64,000 bases of DNA from Gavia stellata (lineage: Eukaryota > Chordata > Aves > Gaviiformes > Gaviidae): NCBI RefSeq assembly GCF_030936135.1, contig NC_082620.1:5580001-5644000 (forward strand). The letters are read 5' to 3'. Under the pieces are notes generated by a model. The model worked only from the letters and a program-made list of their open reading frames with translations, was not told the DNA's origin and made no database searches. Position numbers and translations under genes: made by a program. How positions within the stretch are numbered: position 1 is the stretch's first letter; each line of letters opens with the position of its first letter. Shown here piece after piece: positions 15,201-30,200 of this stretch.

Positions 15201-18200
15201 ACCTCCCGGTAAAAAAGGCAGGGGGAAAGAGGAGTCTCCCAGCACCACCACCCTCCGGATGCGCCCCAGAGCACACCACATCAGGAGCAGAAATGCAAGA
15301 AGGTATTCCAGATGTTACACAGCATCCTGCCCCACCATCTGATGACATGCACACACCTCTCAAAGCTGAGCAGCAAAGAGAAACAAAGAGAAGGGTCCAG
15401 CTCATCCACACCACCTCCACAAGAAAGTCTGCCGGCAGCAGTCAGATACTAAGCAGCCCCCAAGCAGATGCACACCCCTAAATGGGCCTTCCAGAATGGC
15501 ATGAAGTGGTACATGAAGCAAAAAAACCCCTTGACCTGCAGGACAGATTATTTTATCCTCTCACCTCAAATAGAAACAACCTGAATTCTTCCATCACACT
15601 CAGTTGCTACAGACATACCTACACCAGGGGATATGGCACAGAGACTGACTCTTGCTAGTCTCAGTTTGGACAGCACAGCCACCAACTGAGGACAAGAGGT
15701 CATCTATACTCAGGAAGGAGCCACTAGGGATCCTGGCTATAGACTGAAGCCTGTGGAGCCACACCATTCCCACATCTGCTAACCTGCCTACCCCTTTTTT
15801 TATATCCTGGATGCTGACTTGGCTCAGCAAGGAAGCCAGGATGGGATTTATTTCTATTTTCCCCACCCTAGAACCCATCTGTCAGGTTCCCAAACCTTTG
15901 AAGCTTTGTCAGACAGTAACTGTACTTCATACCAAGCAGCCCAGGCCATCGCAGATGCTAAGAAATTCTATTTGCTGCCCTTGCTGAGACTCACCTGATT
16001 CACCTTTCCTTGGCCCCAGATAGCTGATTTATCTGCCTGGACAGGTAGAAAACTGCCTAGATTAGTCTGCAGGACAACTAAAGCTCTACAACAGCACTGG
16101 GAAGCAGCCTGTGCACATGGGGGATGGGAAGAGGCATGTATGTATACTCTAACGATCGTTTAAATCTGCTTATCCTCATCACCACTTAGGAGTTTTTCAA
16201 GACCAGGCAGTGATGTTTTAAAGCTGAGAATCTGGTTAACAGAGCTAACAGGATTTCAAAGATCACCAGAGATGCAGAAATTCCCTCAATACTCATTATT
16301 AACAGCTGTTTCAAAGCACAAAAATTTCGTAATAAACATATAAACTGATGGAAAAAAGAAAGAAATTCTCAGCAGAGAGACATACTAAAAACAATAAAGG
16401 CGTCCTAGTTTTTCAAATTTTAACAAATATGCACCAAAAAATGCATCTAACTGTATTTACAGAGCTAGAAATGAGGACTTGATTCTGTACTTTGACACTA
16501 TTAGGTCCTGAGGCAAGTCAGTACATTTTTCCTTGCCACTCTGTACAATTGGGAGGATAATCTGCCCAGGCTATTCAGGTTGCAACTTCTGTGGAGCAGA
16601 GAGCCACCGTCTACCCGGCACACCACCTCAAAATAGAGCCTTACTACTGCAGCACTACTGCACAATGTGCAATTACTGGCTGGCGTGAAGAGTTCATCTC
16701 CCCTTGGTCTCCGATTGCACGCACACTAACACCACTGGGATTCCGTGATAACCACTGGGAGAAATTCCACCATGGTTCAACGCCACTAATGGAACTAGTG
16801 GAGTTCAGCAAGCTTAAACGCAGACCACTATACCTGGCCAATACTCTGGAAGTGAGGAAAAAACCCAAACCCCTAAAACAAACAAAAAACCCAACAACCC
16901 ACAAATGAGAATAGCTTTCATACTGCCAAAGATACCTGAGCAGGCTTTCCTACCGGTGTGCATATTTTGAGAAAAAGTAGTTTTAAAAAATCTAAACACA
17001 CTTAGATTCGAAAATCAAGTCTCCCATCTCCTCCCTCATTTTTTTCCAAATAGCTCAGCTCTGAGAGTCAGAAACTGCTACACATGGCATGCTCGCACTT
17101 GGACTGTTCTCCATGGAAATATCCCGACAGCTATAACCTCTTGGAAAGAACACTCAGCAACATACAAATACTACCTAGTGCCGCAACTGCTCTACGCATG
17201 ACAAAGCATTCCGATGGATGTTAAAAAGCTAAGCTTCCCCACTTGGGATAGTTCTTCATATAAATGCTTGGGGACTAATTCAGTTATTTTAAGCTTTCCT
17301 TCAGAAGAAGGCAACACTACCTGGAACGTCTTCTTGGAAATACAGTTCCCCAGCAGCAGAGGTATCATGTGTTTTTTAGCACCTAAATTAACTGCATTGC
17401 TTTGGGTCTCCCCAGCTCCCCACTAGATGACAGCAAAAAGTGTTTGCATTATTCAGAAGCGTGCCCAGTCCACACAAATCCTGCAAATATTCTGGAGTGT
17501 AAAAGAAGAGGAATTTCACAATATTTTCTGTTCTCATTGCTGGGCACTACTTAGCTACTTTTCAGATTAGCCCAGAAATGGCTGCAGTTTGACACTGGGT
17601 CACAGACTGCTTGGTCCTCCTTCAATATGGGAGCTCGTGGAAGGACTTGAACTGGACACCAAATCAGGCAGAACTGAAATTCCTTATGCAGAGAATTTAG
17701 TTGCGGTGTAGGTTATTCTTTCCTAGACTTTCTCACTACCTAAACATACAGGTCCTCACAACACATCTTCAGCTGGAATACTTCAACCGAAAGCAGCTCT
17801 CAGACAATTCCTTACAATGCAAGGTTAAATCCAAATCACGTAGCAGTAACATCCCTTAGTAACTGCTCTGTGTCATCAAGCAAGAGAAAGAAGTATAGAC
17901 AGAAGAAGAAAAAAATCCTACTTACTTTATACAGCCAATGATGACCTGCGTCAAAGGATAGATCAACGGCTCCATGACCTCACTGGGATAGATTGTGCTG
18001 AGAACTCGACACCAGAAATACAGGCAGTGGATATACTGCCAGTTATAAACAGACTGGAAGTTCTCCTGCAGAAAAGGGAAAAACACAGGCACAAGACTTG
18101 AAAATGTGGCATTTGAGAGGAGTTCACTCTGGTTTCTCTACAGGACTCATTTTATCCAGCATTCTCTTAGAGGACATTGTGTACTGTTTAGAGAGGAATA

Positions 18201-21200
18201 ACTAACATTCTAGCTGTCGCTTTGATGCTAGTGGCTGACCCACCATCCAGCAAGTTCAGACGCTGCACTGGCAACATGATTTGGTACCAGTTAGTGCCTT
18301 AAAGGAAATAATGAGCAACACACAGACTGCTTTTCTTCACAAGTATGGCTCATTTGAGAAGGATGATTTAATGATCCAGCTCACAGCAGATGGTGGGATG
18401 TGGCCAAGCATTAGGAAGCCTTTAACTGTTCCACAGCCCGTGGGACAGTCCCTGGTCTCCCACGGGGAGGAAGGATGGAAAGTAGTACCTCTCTGACACC
18501 CTTGTAAATTGCCTTCTGGCCTCTGCAGACCAGACAGGGGGGAAAAAGGGTGTTTAAAGCTACACCTCAGATTCAAGCTAGCAAGAAATTCATCTGGATT
18601 TCCCCTCCCTGCACTCAAACCCCTTTGGTTGTTATTCCCACTTGAGGCTTCCCTTCCCTCAGCTGTATTAATCCCCTAACCACTACCCGACTAACTCTGA
18701 AAGGTAGTATCAGTGTTCATTTTAAAGATTTTCCTACAAACATTCACTGTCAAAGCATCATCAACCCAGCACTCCTCCCTGCTTTTGGAAAAGCCACTAC
18801 CCAGGACAGTTGTAGAATAGAATAAAGTGACAGAGAGCAGAGCTGAGAACAAACTTTCAGCTCTGATTCTCAGCCAGTCTTTATGGTTACCAGAAAAACC
18901 AATGCAACAGGCCAGCAGCGTGCCTGACAGGCAATGACACACTGAACCAGCATTTCAGGCTGGCTCAGTAGCATGGGTAGGTGTGGGTCAGGTATTGCAC
19001 CAATCCAAGAGACATTGTTTTCAATAATGTCTGGGCAAGCCCCTACTCTCTCCCTGCCATGTGCTTAAGCAGCCCATAGTGCCAAATCAAATAAAAGCCC
19101 AGAAGAGTGCAGGAGTTCCTTAAGGACACCCTTTGCAAAGAGTTCTGCAGGCCCATGTATTCCCCAGAATTGCACCAAGAACTTAGGAGATTGCACTTAA
19201 CAAGGTGCCTCAGCTCCTACTTGTGTTTGCTTCAGACAGACTTTCAAGGCCCAGGTCATCTCCTCTTTTGCATGGATGAAGCCAGATGCGTAAGTCCTGA
19301 AACAAGGACAGAAACCCTCAAATGCAGCTGCTGGACCAAACCTTGCAGTAGGGACTTAAGCCACAGCTGGAAGTGGTAGAGCTCTCCCAGCTCTCACCAG
19401 GTCACTGAGATGTACGAAGCAGCTCTGTTCCCAGCTTCTCTCACACAGAACAGCTAAGCAATCTGCTCAATTTAAATTAATTGGCTTATTACTTGGAGTT
19501 GTATATTTTGGTTGTGCTGTTGTCATGTAAAGTTCCTACAACCCTGCCCAGCTATGAAATCAAGTGGATTTAGGTCTTGTCTGGGCCAGGACTGAGGGTG
19601 TAAGAAGCCAATGCAATCCAATTAGGGCATGTGCAGCCCAGACTTCATTTATCTCTGCTCATTTATCCCCATGTCTGAACAGCCAGGAGATTTAACCGGT
19701 CACCAATCCTGCAATGTTTGGGAGCAGCTGAACAATTAATCTATAGGGGGTCTGTTTTGCTAAACATGAATAAAGCCAGGATTAGCAATCTGACTCAGAT
19801 TTCCGAGGTCAGACAGGAGGTGGCTGAAATCAGGGCTGCTCCCAAAAGGTCTGAGCTGCTTTGTCCTTTAAGTAGTATGGACTTCACTGGAAAGATGCAC
19901 ACATGAGGATGGTTCCTAATCTTCTTTACCTTGAGGTTTTGCAACAGAGGCTGCAAACAGCAGCTTCACAGAGTGGAAAAAGGGTGCCCAAGGCAAAAGA
20001 TGGAAAGTGCATCACAAACTCTTGCAAACTGGGGAGAGGAAAGTGACTCCCACCCTGCAGTTGTCTTCTCTCCTTCCTTGCTGAAATTCTGAACTAACAC
20101 AGGCTACTATAAGGTGATGTCCAAAGCTCCCAGCCCTTGGCAAAAAATTCCTTGGCACGTTATGAAACAGGTCAGACACAAGTACTGATACTTTAGAGAC
20201 ACTACTGAAAGCCTGAAGTGGCTACTGTAATCTCCCTTCTCCACACATTCCCCATAGGAGGGTACACTCCCTCCACACTGACTGGCACCTACCTTCTTCT
20301 TTATCGTCATTGCACTGCGCAAGTGAATGGCAAGCTGACGGATATAGATGAAGGCATGCTGGTAAGAGGTATGCGTGTCCAGGGCATACATCTCTGTCAG
20401 TGTGCGCTGCATGAAGTTGATCATGGGCAGGACATTGGGAGAGGTGAACCTGGAGTTCTTCACAAATGCGATGTACATTTGCTGTGCAGGAAAGACAACA
20501 AGATAGAACCACATAAACCAGAACAAAAACATTCTTTCACTAACCCTCTCCACCCAGATATGTCCAAACCAGGGGTGAGGTATTCCTTTTAGAAGACAAG
20601 TCACTTCAAAGGAATATGCAAAAATAGTAATCCAGTCTGCTCCTTCTTCAGGGGAGACAGGAAAGTCACAATCATTTTGCACTCACACATTGTTTAGCAC
20701 AGACTTGGAGATGCCCCTATCATCACGTCTCTGCAAGAAGAGAGGAACTGTGGGATGGCTTTGAGCCATACATGCTTATGGTTGGTCACAGTTCTCTTTC
20801 TGTAACAGTGGTACCTAAGCAAACTACACTTGGGAACCACAGCTATTAGCTGAAAGATCAGAGCAGCTCAGTAGTGCCGAGTAGCATGTCAGCACTTGAT
20901 GAAAGCCCTCAAGAATTTGGAAGATGAGTATTCATCCAGTAGACAGATGAGTACCAGAGGCCTTCCCTGCTAAGACCCTGTGTGCCTCCAGCAGGAAGGG
21001 CAGTAGTAGGAAGCAGGATATCACTCTGACCTAACATAGAATTTCTTCCCTGTTTAATTTTCTGGAGGTAGCCAGCACCATCTCCAGCACCTACCCTACC
21101 TAATAGGCTGCAGCTCATGCTCTAAGATCTTCACATATAATGTGAGAAAGAAAAGCTGCAGAGTGCAGCAAGTACCAGCCTTACCTTGAGCAAGGGACTT

Positions 21201-24200
21201 AGGTACACCTCTTTCTTGTAGCGGCAGATCTTGTTCAGCACAAGGAAGGCCAGTACTCTCACTGTTTCCTCACCTGTGCTCCACAAATTAATCGCTTGCT
21301 GGAACAGAAAATAAAAAGATACAGATGAGTGACGGGACAAAGAGCCCCCTCCTGGTTACACACAGGCCTGAGCTTCCCACTTCCCTCCTTCACACCAAAA
21401 AAACAATTGAGGAGGAAGATGACACAAAGATGGCAGGCTGTCACACAATCAGTCACAACAGCACTGATAGCCATTCTGTCTTCCCACTCTAGCTGTGAGA
21501 CCACACAAAAGGCAAGGTTGATGTTTCCACAATCAATAAAGGAAACTGTCCAAAACTAGCATCTCTGAAAAATACATGAACTTTTATTCACGTGCCTAAA
21601 AACACATTTGAGCTTCTGAGCATAGGCACCAGCCTGTGCATGTGACTCAGTCTCCTAGGCTTTGCAAAGCTTACTCACCATCCCCCAAACAGCAACACCA
21701 CACTAGATTACACATTTGGCCAATACATCTTCCAGCCCAACAAAAAAAGTAATTTTTATGTCTTACACTGAACTCTTCAGAATACAACTACACTGCAATT
21801 ACACTCCAGTTCTCACCACGAACACCAAATTCTAGTTTCTCAAAGAATGTTATTAAAGATGCATTTGACTCTGGACAGGGGACACCAGGGTTTGATTTCT
21901 GAATTTACCAACGTGTTTTCCCTCTGGGCAAATAGGTTGCAATTCCTGAGACACACCTCCTCACGGAGATGTAGTTCTGACTTAATTCCAGTTCCCTGGA
22001 CATCCACTGTATTAATTCAAACAGTAGAGCAGCAGCAGGGTTTGGAGCCAGAGACAGAATCTGTGTGGCAGTGAGCAGAGTGCTACACCTTCAGACATGA
22101 GGTATACCAGCCTACCATCACTGTATACCAGTCATCTTTATCATCAAAGGGTTCTCAGCCTCATTTAAATGTTGCGTTGCAGCTTTTCATTTAAATGTCA
22201 CCCTGTTGCACTCTTCCACACCTCCTTTGTTGTTCTTAAGTACTCAGCAGTTGTGACTAAGTTTCTGCAAAAATATTCCACCCCCAGCTCTTGAAAGTGA
22301 AATACTATCACAGACGCACACACAGACTCAGCACACAGGCAGCAATTACTCCATCTGCAATGAGGAAGCAGACAGCTTCCCCAGAACACCTCCGTGTCAC
22401 TTTGCATGGGGATTAGCAGCAGCTACACGCAGAGCCACATGCCCGCTCACCTCAGCATGACAGCGCTTCACGGTACCTAGAAGGCCTTGCAAGAGAAGCA
22501 GGAGTCCTTTCCAGGTCCAAAAGAAAAGCAAGGGAAGAGGACTACAAGAGACTGAACTGCCATGGGATCCAGCCCAAATACCATGAGAGGCTCATCTGAA
22601 GGGGTAAAGAAAGTACCTCAGATCCAAATGACATATCATAGCACATCACCTTACCTTGAGAAGTGCACGGCACTGCTTTGGAAAGGACAAATAATAAGGT
22701 ACTATAGAACTGACATGCTGAAGGACTGCTGCACCAACTGAGGCTTCTGTTAAACAAGACAGGAGCTACAGAGGAAAAACAAAACACGATCACATTTAGT
22801 GCATAGCCCTCATCACCTCTTCCTTTACCATTAAGCATCCGTATTTTGCTGTTTCCAAGTATTTCTGTGTTACCAAATGACTGGAAGACCAGCTTTCCCT
22901 AGGAAGTAGCTCAAAAAAAACCCCCAAAAGCTGTATCAGGAAAGGAGCAGGCACATAGCAGGTTAAATAAGTCCCATGAAAATACATCATCCTGGCAAAT
23001 GGGAGTTCAGGCTACTGGACTGGGATGGCTAATGGCACCTGAGCTCATCACATAAAACCTCATTTGTGTATACTTCAAAAGCTAAGTCCATATACAGCTT
23101 AAGACATCTTGCAGATGGCATGACACCAATGCCTCGGTCGTCTCACTACAAATGGTCAAAGCATGATGAAGACTCCCTCAGACTACACAAGGCTTGGAAA
23201 CAGGCCATCTGAGCTATCTGATGACCTACTGGATTTCACTAGGATTTCTTTAATGGGAAGCTGGAATATTATTGGCTATCAAGAGGTTAACTCTAGCTCA
23301 AGGAAAAGATTAGACAAACTATTTAAGAAACAACATCTTGGGATTTCCAGGTTGTTCAGCTCCGTTCACCTGCAGCCAAACCCAGAGATGTTTGCAGTTT
23401 CTAATTTGAAGACAATGGTAAGCTCAAAGTCACTTCAATTTGAGAAAGGTTCTGTGTGATGCAGTTCCCCCTCTTGCCTGCAATCCCAGTTGCTGGAAGC
23501 AGAGGCATTTTTTCTACTTTTAACTTTCCTCCTCATTCTCCACCTTGCTCTGCAAAGATTCTGGACTGAGCGGGTCTCCTTTGCAAAGTCTCTCACACAC
23601 CAGAAGGAAAGAAGATATTGTTCAGAAACTACTACGCCAGAAAAACACTGTAGTAAAGCCTGGGACTGAGGGCACTCAGAAGCAAGAACAGGACCAGGGA
23701 TTACTTCAACAGGACTGCATTGCCAGCTTTTCCTTTTCTACTGCAATCTTCTGCTGCTGGCGAGAGGCACCACGACTTGAGGAAAAAAGCTCTAATGATC
23801 AAAATGCTCTTTCTGCTAAGTCATTCTGCCAGCTTACAGCTAAGAGACATGAGTACTTTCTTTTCCTTGCCTTATATCCCCTTCCCTCAGCTTCTGAAGA
23901 ATGAGTATTTCAATGTTGTTGTTTTGTTTTTAACATTCCAAATTTGGGGATGCATGATGAAGCAATATCAAAAAAAATTAACTGGGGGCAGGAATTTCCT
24001 TCAGAAATAATCCATTAATTATCTCTGAAACACCAGATGTCGGCAACTTTGGATGGATGGGATATCCTAGTGGGATGGAGCATAATCATACTTGGGAGAA
24101 TGTGAAGTTATCAACATAACATCTTCGCAGTATTTACTACAAGAAGTGGCAAGATCATAGTGCCAAAAATTGGATTAAAGATGCAGCATGCAGGAGCACA

Positions 24201-27200
24201 GCACTGCAAACTACTTTAAAGCCCACTAAATATTAATTTGTCAGACAAATTAAAACAGAAAGATCTGCCAGAATGTTAACGTGGCCCTTCTTTACAGGCT
24301 ACCTGTTGTGACCCAACTGTCCTATGGACCTCCAAATTGTTAGTTAGACCAAATACTTCCATAACAAGACAGGGAACTGGACGGACACACAAATCTCAGA
24401 TGCCCAAGGTTTCGAGACTCAGTGAGATTGCTTCTGCCCACTGCAGTCTCAGCCACTAAGTCTTATTTATTTTCCACTACAGAAGAAGGCATAGAAACCA
24501 ACGCCCAAGATTCCCAGTATTGTGATGACCACAAAGTCACCCTGAAACTGGAGTAGCTGTCTTTTCAAAAGGAAAAGCACCTGAGGCTACACTGTTACCT
24601 GCTTTATTAATTATCTTCTTGATTGTTTGGCTCTCCTTTTAGCAGTGTTCTTTACAGATGCAAAAGCCCATCTGCCCCATTCCAAAATACCCTGAACAAA
24701 AGCCCCGTGATGCACAGACTGACACCAGTAACACAAACATGCTGAAATTTCTTACTTGTATGGCACAGCTGAGGTACACTTTTATGTCCAGTCGCAGCTT
24801 GCTCCAAAGTGGGCTGGTGGAAGGGAGGACCATTCTGGAAGTGAGCAAGAGTTGGGTTTAGCTTTAAGAAAAACCCCAAATAGATTAGATTTCAGCAGCA
24901 CAAAGAACAGTAAGTTCAATTCCTCGATATTGCCAGTGAGTAAAAACAACTGCTTGCAAAGCAAGAAGAGAAGTAACAATTTTGTTACAGCTGAAAAGAA
25001 GTACTTCTACTCTAAAAACTGCCTGAAGCACAGCATTAGAAAATCAATTCAAAGTACCCAGATCTCTGGAAGTGTGATACAAGGAGTGCTGACAGCCAAA
25101 AAGCCTGGTGGAGACCTGAATCCCTCACACTGATGTTATCTTCTACCCAGGCATTCTGCAGCCACTGCCTGAGAAGAGAGCAGGCTAGCTTGTAGCAAGA
25201 AAGTCTAGGGATCAAATTAGTTGTGAGACATGTGCTCAGTCTCTTCTAAACTTTTGACACCGCACTCATGAAGCAGCACCCCCAGGCCATCCCAAAATTC
25301 AGACTCAGTCTGTACAAGTCAGGGCTAGGGAGGGAAGAGACTGGTATTTACGCAAAGAACTGGAATTTACTTCTCAGACTAGGCATTGCTGTCAACAAGG
25401 GATCTAGAGTATAGCTCACCCTTCCCTTCATCTGTGACCGAGAAGTTAAAAATAACTGCCCTGGAACTGAAAGCACTTCTGAAAGGCATTCAATCCGCAC
25501 TCTACCCAACAACAGGAAAAACAAAAGAGCTCAGACTATGAAGCAAGTAATAACTGTGTCCTGCTGAAACTCCAGAGAGGACTGAGATAAAAAAGCTTCT
25601 GTGAATGTCTAGTAGGAATCAGACACAGCAGTTAAATAAAGTTGCTCCAGCTTGCAAAACATACTGGGAACTTCACAGCTTGCTTTATGAAACTGAGCTC
25701 ATAGTCCCCAGCTATGGTATTGGTTCATCCAGCAAGAGTTCAGACTGGTACTTACTGAGTTTCCAGCACCTTTCCCAGTTGCTCCTGTGTAAGCCATGCT
25801 GATACCTATTCAATTATGGGCCCAGCCCGACTCTAAAACTCTTTGAGCACCAACCCACACAATAGCCAGAGAATTCCTGGCTCCCAGGCAGCAGTTGAGA
25901 TTTTAAAACTGTCATTCCTTCTCTCTAGTCAAATCAAATTGCATCAGCGAATGGGATACAGAGGTACTTGACCAATGCTGCCATTCTGGAAAAAAATGAA
26001 TTGTACAACTCTTTGCCCAGTTGCACGCTTGTTTCCATCCCATCTAGGCTCTAGCAGTGAACAGCTCAAACTCAGATGATCCAGCCCTCAGACCACCAGA
26101 CTTGAGGGTGTAATATAGCTGCTAAAGCCCTGGATTAACTGAAGTCACATACTTGCGGTACTCTGCCTACGTATAGGCAGAAGGCCTGGTCCCTTTCGCT
26201 GAAAGCCAACTCACAATGCCTTAACAGTGCTCCTGAGTGCAAGCATATGCAATTCCAGATCTCCTCCTGTTGAAGCCACATGTCCTCTGCAAATGGCTGG
26301 GGTCTAACATTACAGAGGACGCGCTTCTGGGGAAGAAGGGAAGAACCTGGCTAAGACAACTGTGGATATAATCAGGCAACTTTGCTGCTGTTTGGGAAGA
26401 GCTGCTATCTTTCTCCAGCTTCACAGCCAGGTTGCAGTTCTGAAAAACCCCAACCAGCTTCCTCTCACCCACAGTTCTCAGACTTACTTTAGTTTGTTCT
26501 TTGGGGCTTTCAGAAGAAGCAGCTTCTGCAGGCAGTGGAACAGGTCCCGGACACAGAAGGACACAAGGGCATTGAACACTGGTTAAAAAAAGTCAGTAAA
26601 GCATTTGTAAATTATTTTCCATATATTCCCGGTTTCTCAGCTAATCTGAGAAGAGCTCCACAAAGAAAAGAAGCCAGTAATTCCCATAGCAGAACTACTG
26701 CGTTTCCACAAGCTTCCCGAAAGCATCAGTTTGTCTTACTCTAGACTTTATCTAAAGAGCAAGATTATCACTGACAGCTTTCTGGCACAGGGGCCATCTC
26801 TTTGCTCTCAGTAAACAGCACCAAGCACAAAAACAGCCTGACCCATGACTAGGAGTCTATACTACCACCAATCTCCCCCAAACCATAATAAGAATTAAAG
26901 GCACCTTTTAATAAAAAAGTCACAGAAATGGACATGTGAATTCTATGTAATGCCTTACATTAAAGAATAAGATTTTACCAAAAGCAATGAAAGACATAAA
27001 AAGCCCTATGCCAGGCAAGAAAGGATTAAGGACAACATGTGGGCTTAAGTAGTCCCACCCCACAGTGCCAGTTCCAGATGGCACACAACAAGAAGCTGAT
27101 AAAACACAGCAGGAAAGTACCTGCTAATTTAGTGGTAAAAGCAGGCAGGCTGCAGGTCACATCCTCCAAGACACTAAGATGTTTCCCACTCAGCCATGCT

Positions 27201-30200
27201 GCTGCGAGTCTAAAACAGGACTGTCTGCAAAACCTGGACCTTATGCAAAAGGGGGCTAGGCTGGAGAGAGAGGTTGCATCTCATTTGTTCTACAGGCATG
27301 ATAACCCTGTAGAGAAAGAGATCTAGACATGCAGTATTTTGAGAGGTCCTGGCTAGGGGAATGTGAACTTGATGGTGCAACTGACCTCTGAACTGTTGTG
27401 AGGTTACAGAACACTATTTGGTAAGAAGACTTAAAAGAGTCTTGTAGGATTAGTTCTAAGAGTTAACAGCAAGAAGCCGCAGCAAAAGTTGTCCAAAAAA
27501 CGCGCACTACAAACATATAAACAGTACCTGGCTTCAACTTCACTCTAATAAGTCTGCTCCAGGCACACACACCATGAGGTACACTTACACACTGGGACAC
27601 CAGAAGAAATACCACTGCACAGACTCGCCGCCAGGAAGATAAGCTACTTAAGTGAAATGAAGCCCATGAAAGGGTAAGTTAACTCCTGCCAATACTTATC
27701 TCCATTCTCTTCCAATAGCTAAACTTTCCCTACCAAATGACTTCCCTTGTCTCACAGAAGTAGTATGGTGAGCAACTCACCTGCAGCATCAGTGACTTGA
27801 AACTTGCTGGGATCAGCCCCACCACTGTCTCCTTTGGTGGTTGCTACAGCTGCTTTAAAGGCTTGAGTGATTTCATGGAAAAGTCTTGGTGTTAGCCTTC
27901 TCTGGGGAAAGAAGAAAAAGGATTGCTGAGGAGAAAAAGCAAGCAATATTCTGAAACTCCTACGCACTTCATGGGACAGGAGCATTGGAATTCATTGTAA
28001 GTTTGATTGCAAAAATAGCTCCATCCTATAATGCCAAGGAAAAACGTCAAGACTGTTAACAAACACTAGTGGCCTTCACTTGCTTTAAAATGGGCTTCTA
28101 GGGCTTTTAATTGGTTGGGGGTTGAGAAGAAATGAATCAGCTGCAAGCAACTATCCAATTGGACCTTTCCCTCCCCCTCTTAGTCAGATGCAGCAAGCCA
28201 TTTCATCACTACTCAAAACATGACTAAAAAACTTCTTGGAGCTGCTAAAGGCACAATGCTTAGCAAGAGGATGAAAAATCACAAGTTAACCATTCTGACC
28301 TCTTCTGAGCCACACAAGTTTCTCCAGCTTCTCCCTCAGATAGAGTGTAAGTACTCTAAACTTGCAGCCCAAGAAAAATTGCGAAGACAAATCACGCTGA
28401 AGTAACAAGACCTCTAGGAGTACGACCTTATATATAGGACATACATTATCTCTGTAGATTTTTGTGAAAGATGAACAAATCAAAAGTTGGTCTTTTAGAG
28501 GCAGCGACACATGTGGAAGAATGTTTAAAGAACACTCAAGTGCCTTCTATTCCAACAACTCCCTGCTCACCTCTGCAGCTTTTTTCCATTCTTCAACCAT
28601 TTTCAAGCTCACAGGGATGAAAGAAGCTCTCTTCCGTTTGACTGTTTTATGTTCCTCTTCTTCATCTTCATCACTTGCTTCCTAGAGAAGTCGGTACCAA
28701 GACTGAGAAAAGGCTTATACACTTCTCTTCTGGCCCCATCCCTTTTGCTGAGTAGCTACTGAAGAGGAAGGCTGGCAGGCAGCAGTGAATTTTCTTAATG
28801 CTGTTATCAGCACCTTGTGTAAAGCAGTAATGAAGTGGTGGGTATTAGAAATTCCAAAAGAGCTACTTAAGCCCTGCGGCTTTGCTACAAAAATACAATG
28901 TGCAATAACAGAAAACATCAAGGAGAAGGCTATCACCTGAGGCAAAACAAACTCTCCGTGGGAAAGGAGACACAAAACCAAAGCCACAGAGGAAATACAC
29001 TCTAAGGCTCTGCTTTCAGTCTTTAACAAACTCCTCAGGCTCAGTTCAAATCCACAGCTGATTTCTGGATTACAAGCCCACACACCTGCAGATGATCTTT
29101 GGGGAAGCTCCTCCCCAGCCATCTGTGCCACTATAAGCCCAAATACACTTAGGCCTTGCACTGAAACTCAAGTACTTAACATGTAATTAATTGAAATCAT
29201 TGACTTCAGCACTCCAAAGTAGGGCCTAGTACCTCCAGTGTATCAGGTGGTATGTGCAATGCCTCCTCCTCATCAGAACTGTCTGAAGCATCAAAATTCA
29301 GCAATGTGCGATCATTTTCCTCCAAAAACTTATAAAATTCAGGATCTTTGTCCTTCAGCCGGGAGAGCTGATCTTTATGTTCAGACGCCTTTCCCTTCTT
29401 CCTGGTAGGTAAGAATGAACATGTGTTTATTCATTGCTCAAACTTCTGCTGATGCTGTAAGAAAAGCAAGCAACTTCTGGACACTAAAGCACACCTGGGG
29501 CTAATCTGAATAGTGATGGATTTATCAGGGCTGTGGCCACAGTTCTGTGTCCCGTTTAACACCTGCTCTAGAGAACTTACAAAAGGTTATTTTCATTCAG
29601 CACTGAGAAATCTTGATAGCAAACTATCAGGTTGTATTGGGATGCTGACCAGAGGTCATGAAAACATTTTGCAAAACCAAAAAAATCTGTTTCTCTATTT
29701 CTCAGAATTACTCTCGCAAGCTTTTTATAAAGAATATTGAAAGCTATACTGCCAGAGAAATCTGACAATGAAAGCTCGGTAAAATCTTATCTGCTACTAA
29801 AGAATTGTTTTGGCTTCTAATAGTGGTTAGCAGTGCCTAAGAACTACTTCATCATTTCCTATCTTGCAGATACTCCAATGCCTGTCAGTAAGAGCAAACA
29901 CACACAAACCGAGGAAAAACAAAGTAAGCTTTGCCTTACTCCAATATACCCTGTAAAAGATTAAAAGCAAACACAAGCTTTTCTCTGCTGCAGTTACCGA
30001 ACTGACACAGGTACGACCAAAAACCTGACTGTGCCATACCCTGTAACCACGCTACAGTCTTGAACGCAGCCCTTTTTGGCACTTCTGATCCAGCTCGTCC
30101 CAGAACTAGCTCACTCTATGACAGATGCTGCAAGGAAGTCCCGCCGTTGCTTATAGGAACAGGCAAAAGTAAAACACCCACCCACCCACGAACGCGTGCT

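Larger units (their letters stand above)
18066..22654 (-). other. NOC2L introns around coding exons 10 and 9
   Basis: Intronic sequence 18066-20292, 20482-21184 and 21299-22654. I see no repeat family, RNA gene or other coding exon in these stretches. Confidence 0.7.

Noticed and set aside
20107-20682. 191-residue open frame on the minus strand
   Set aside because: Only its middle (20481-20293) is real, as NOC2L exon 10. The flanks are intron read-through beyond good splice sites.
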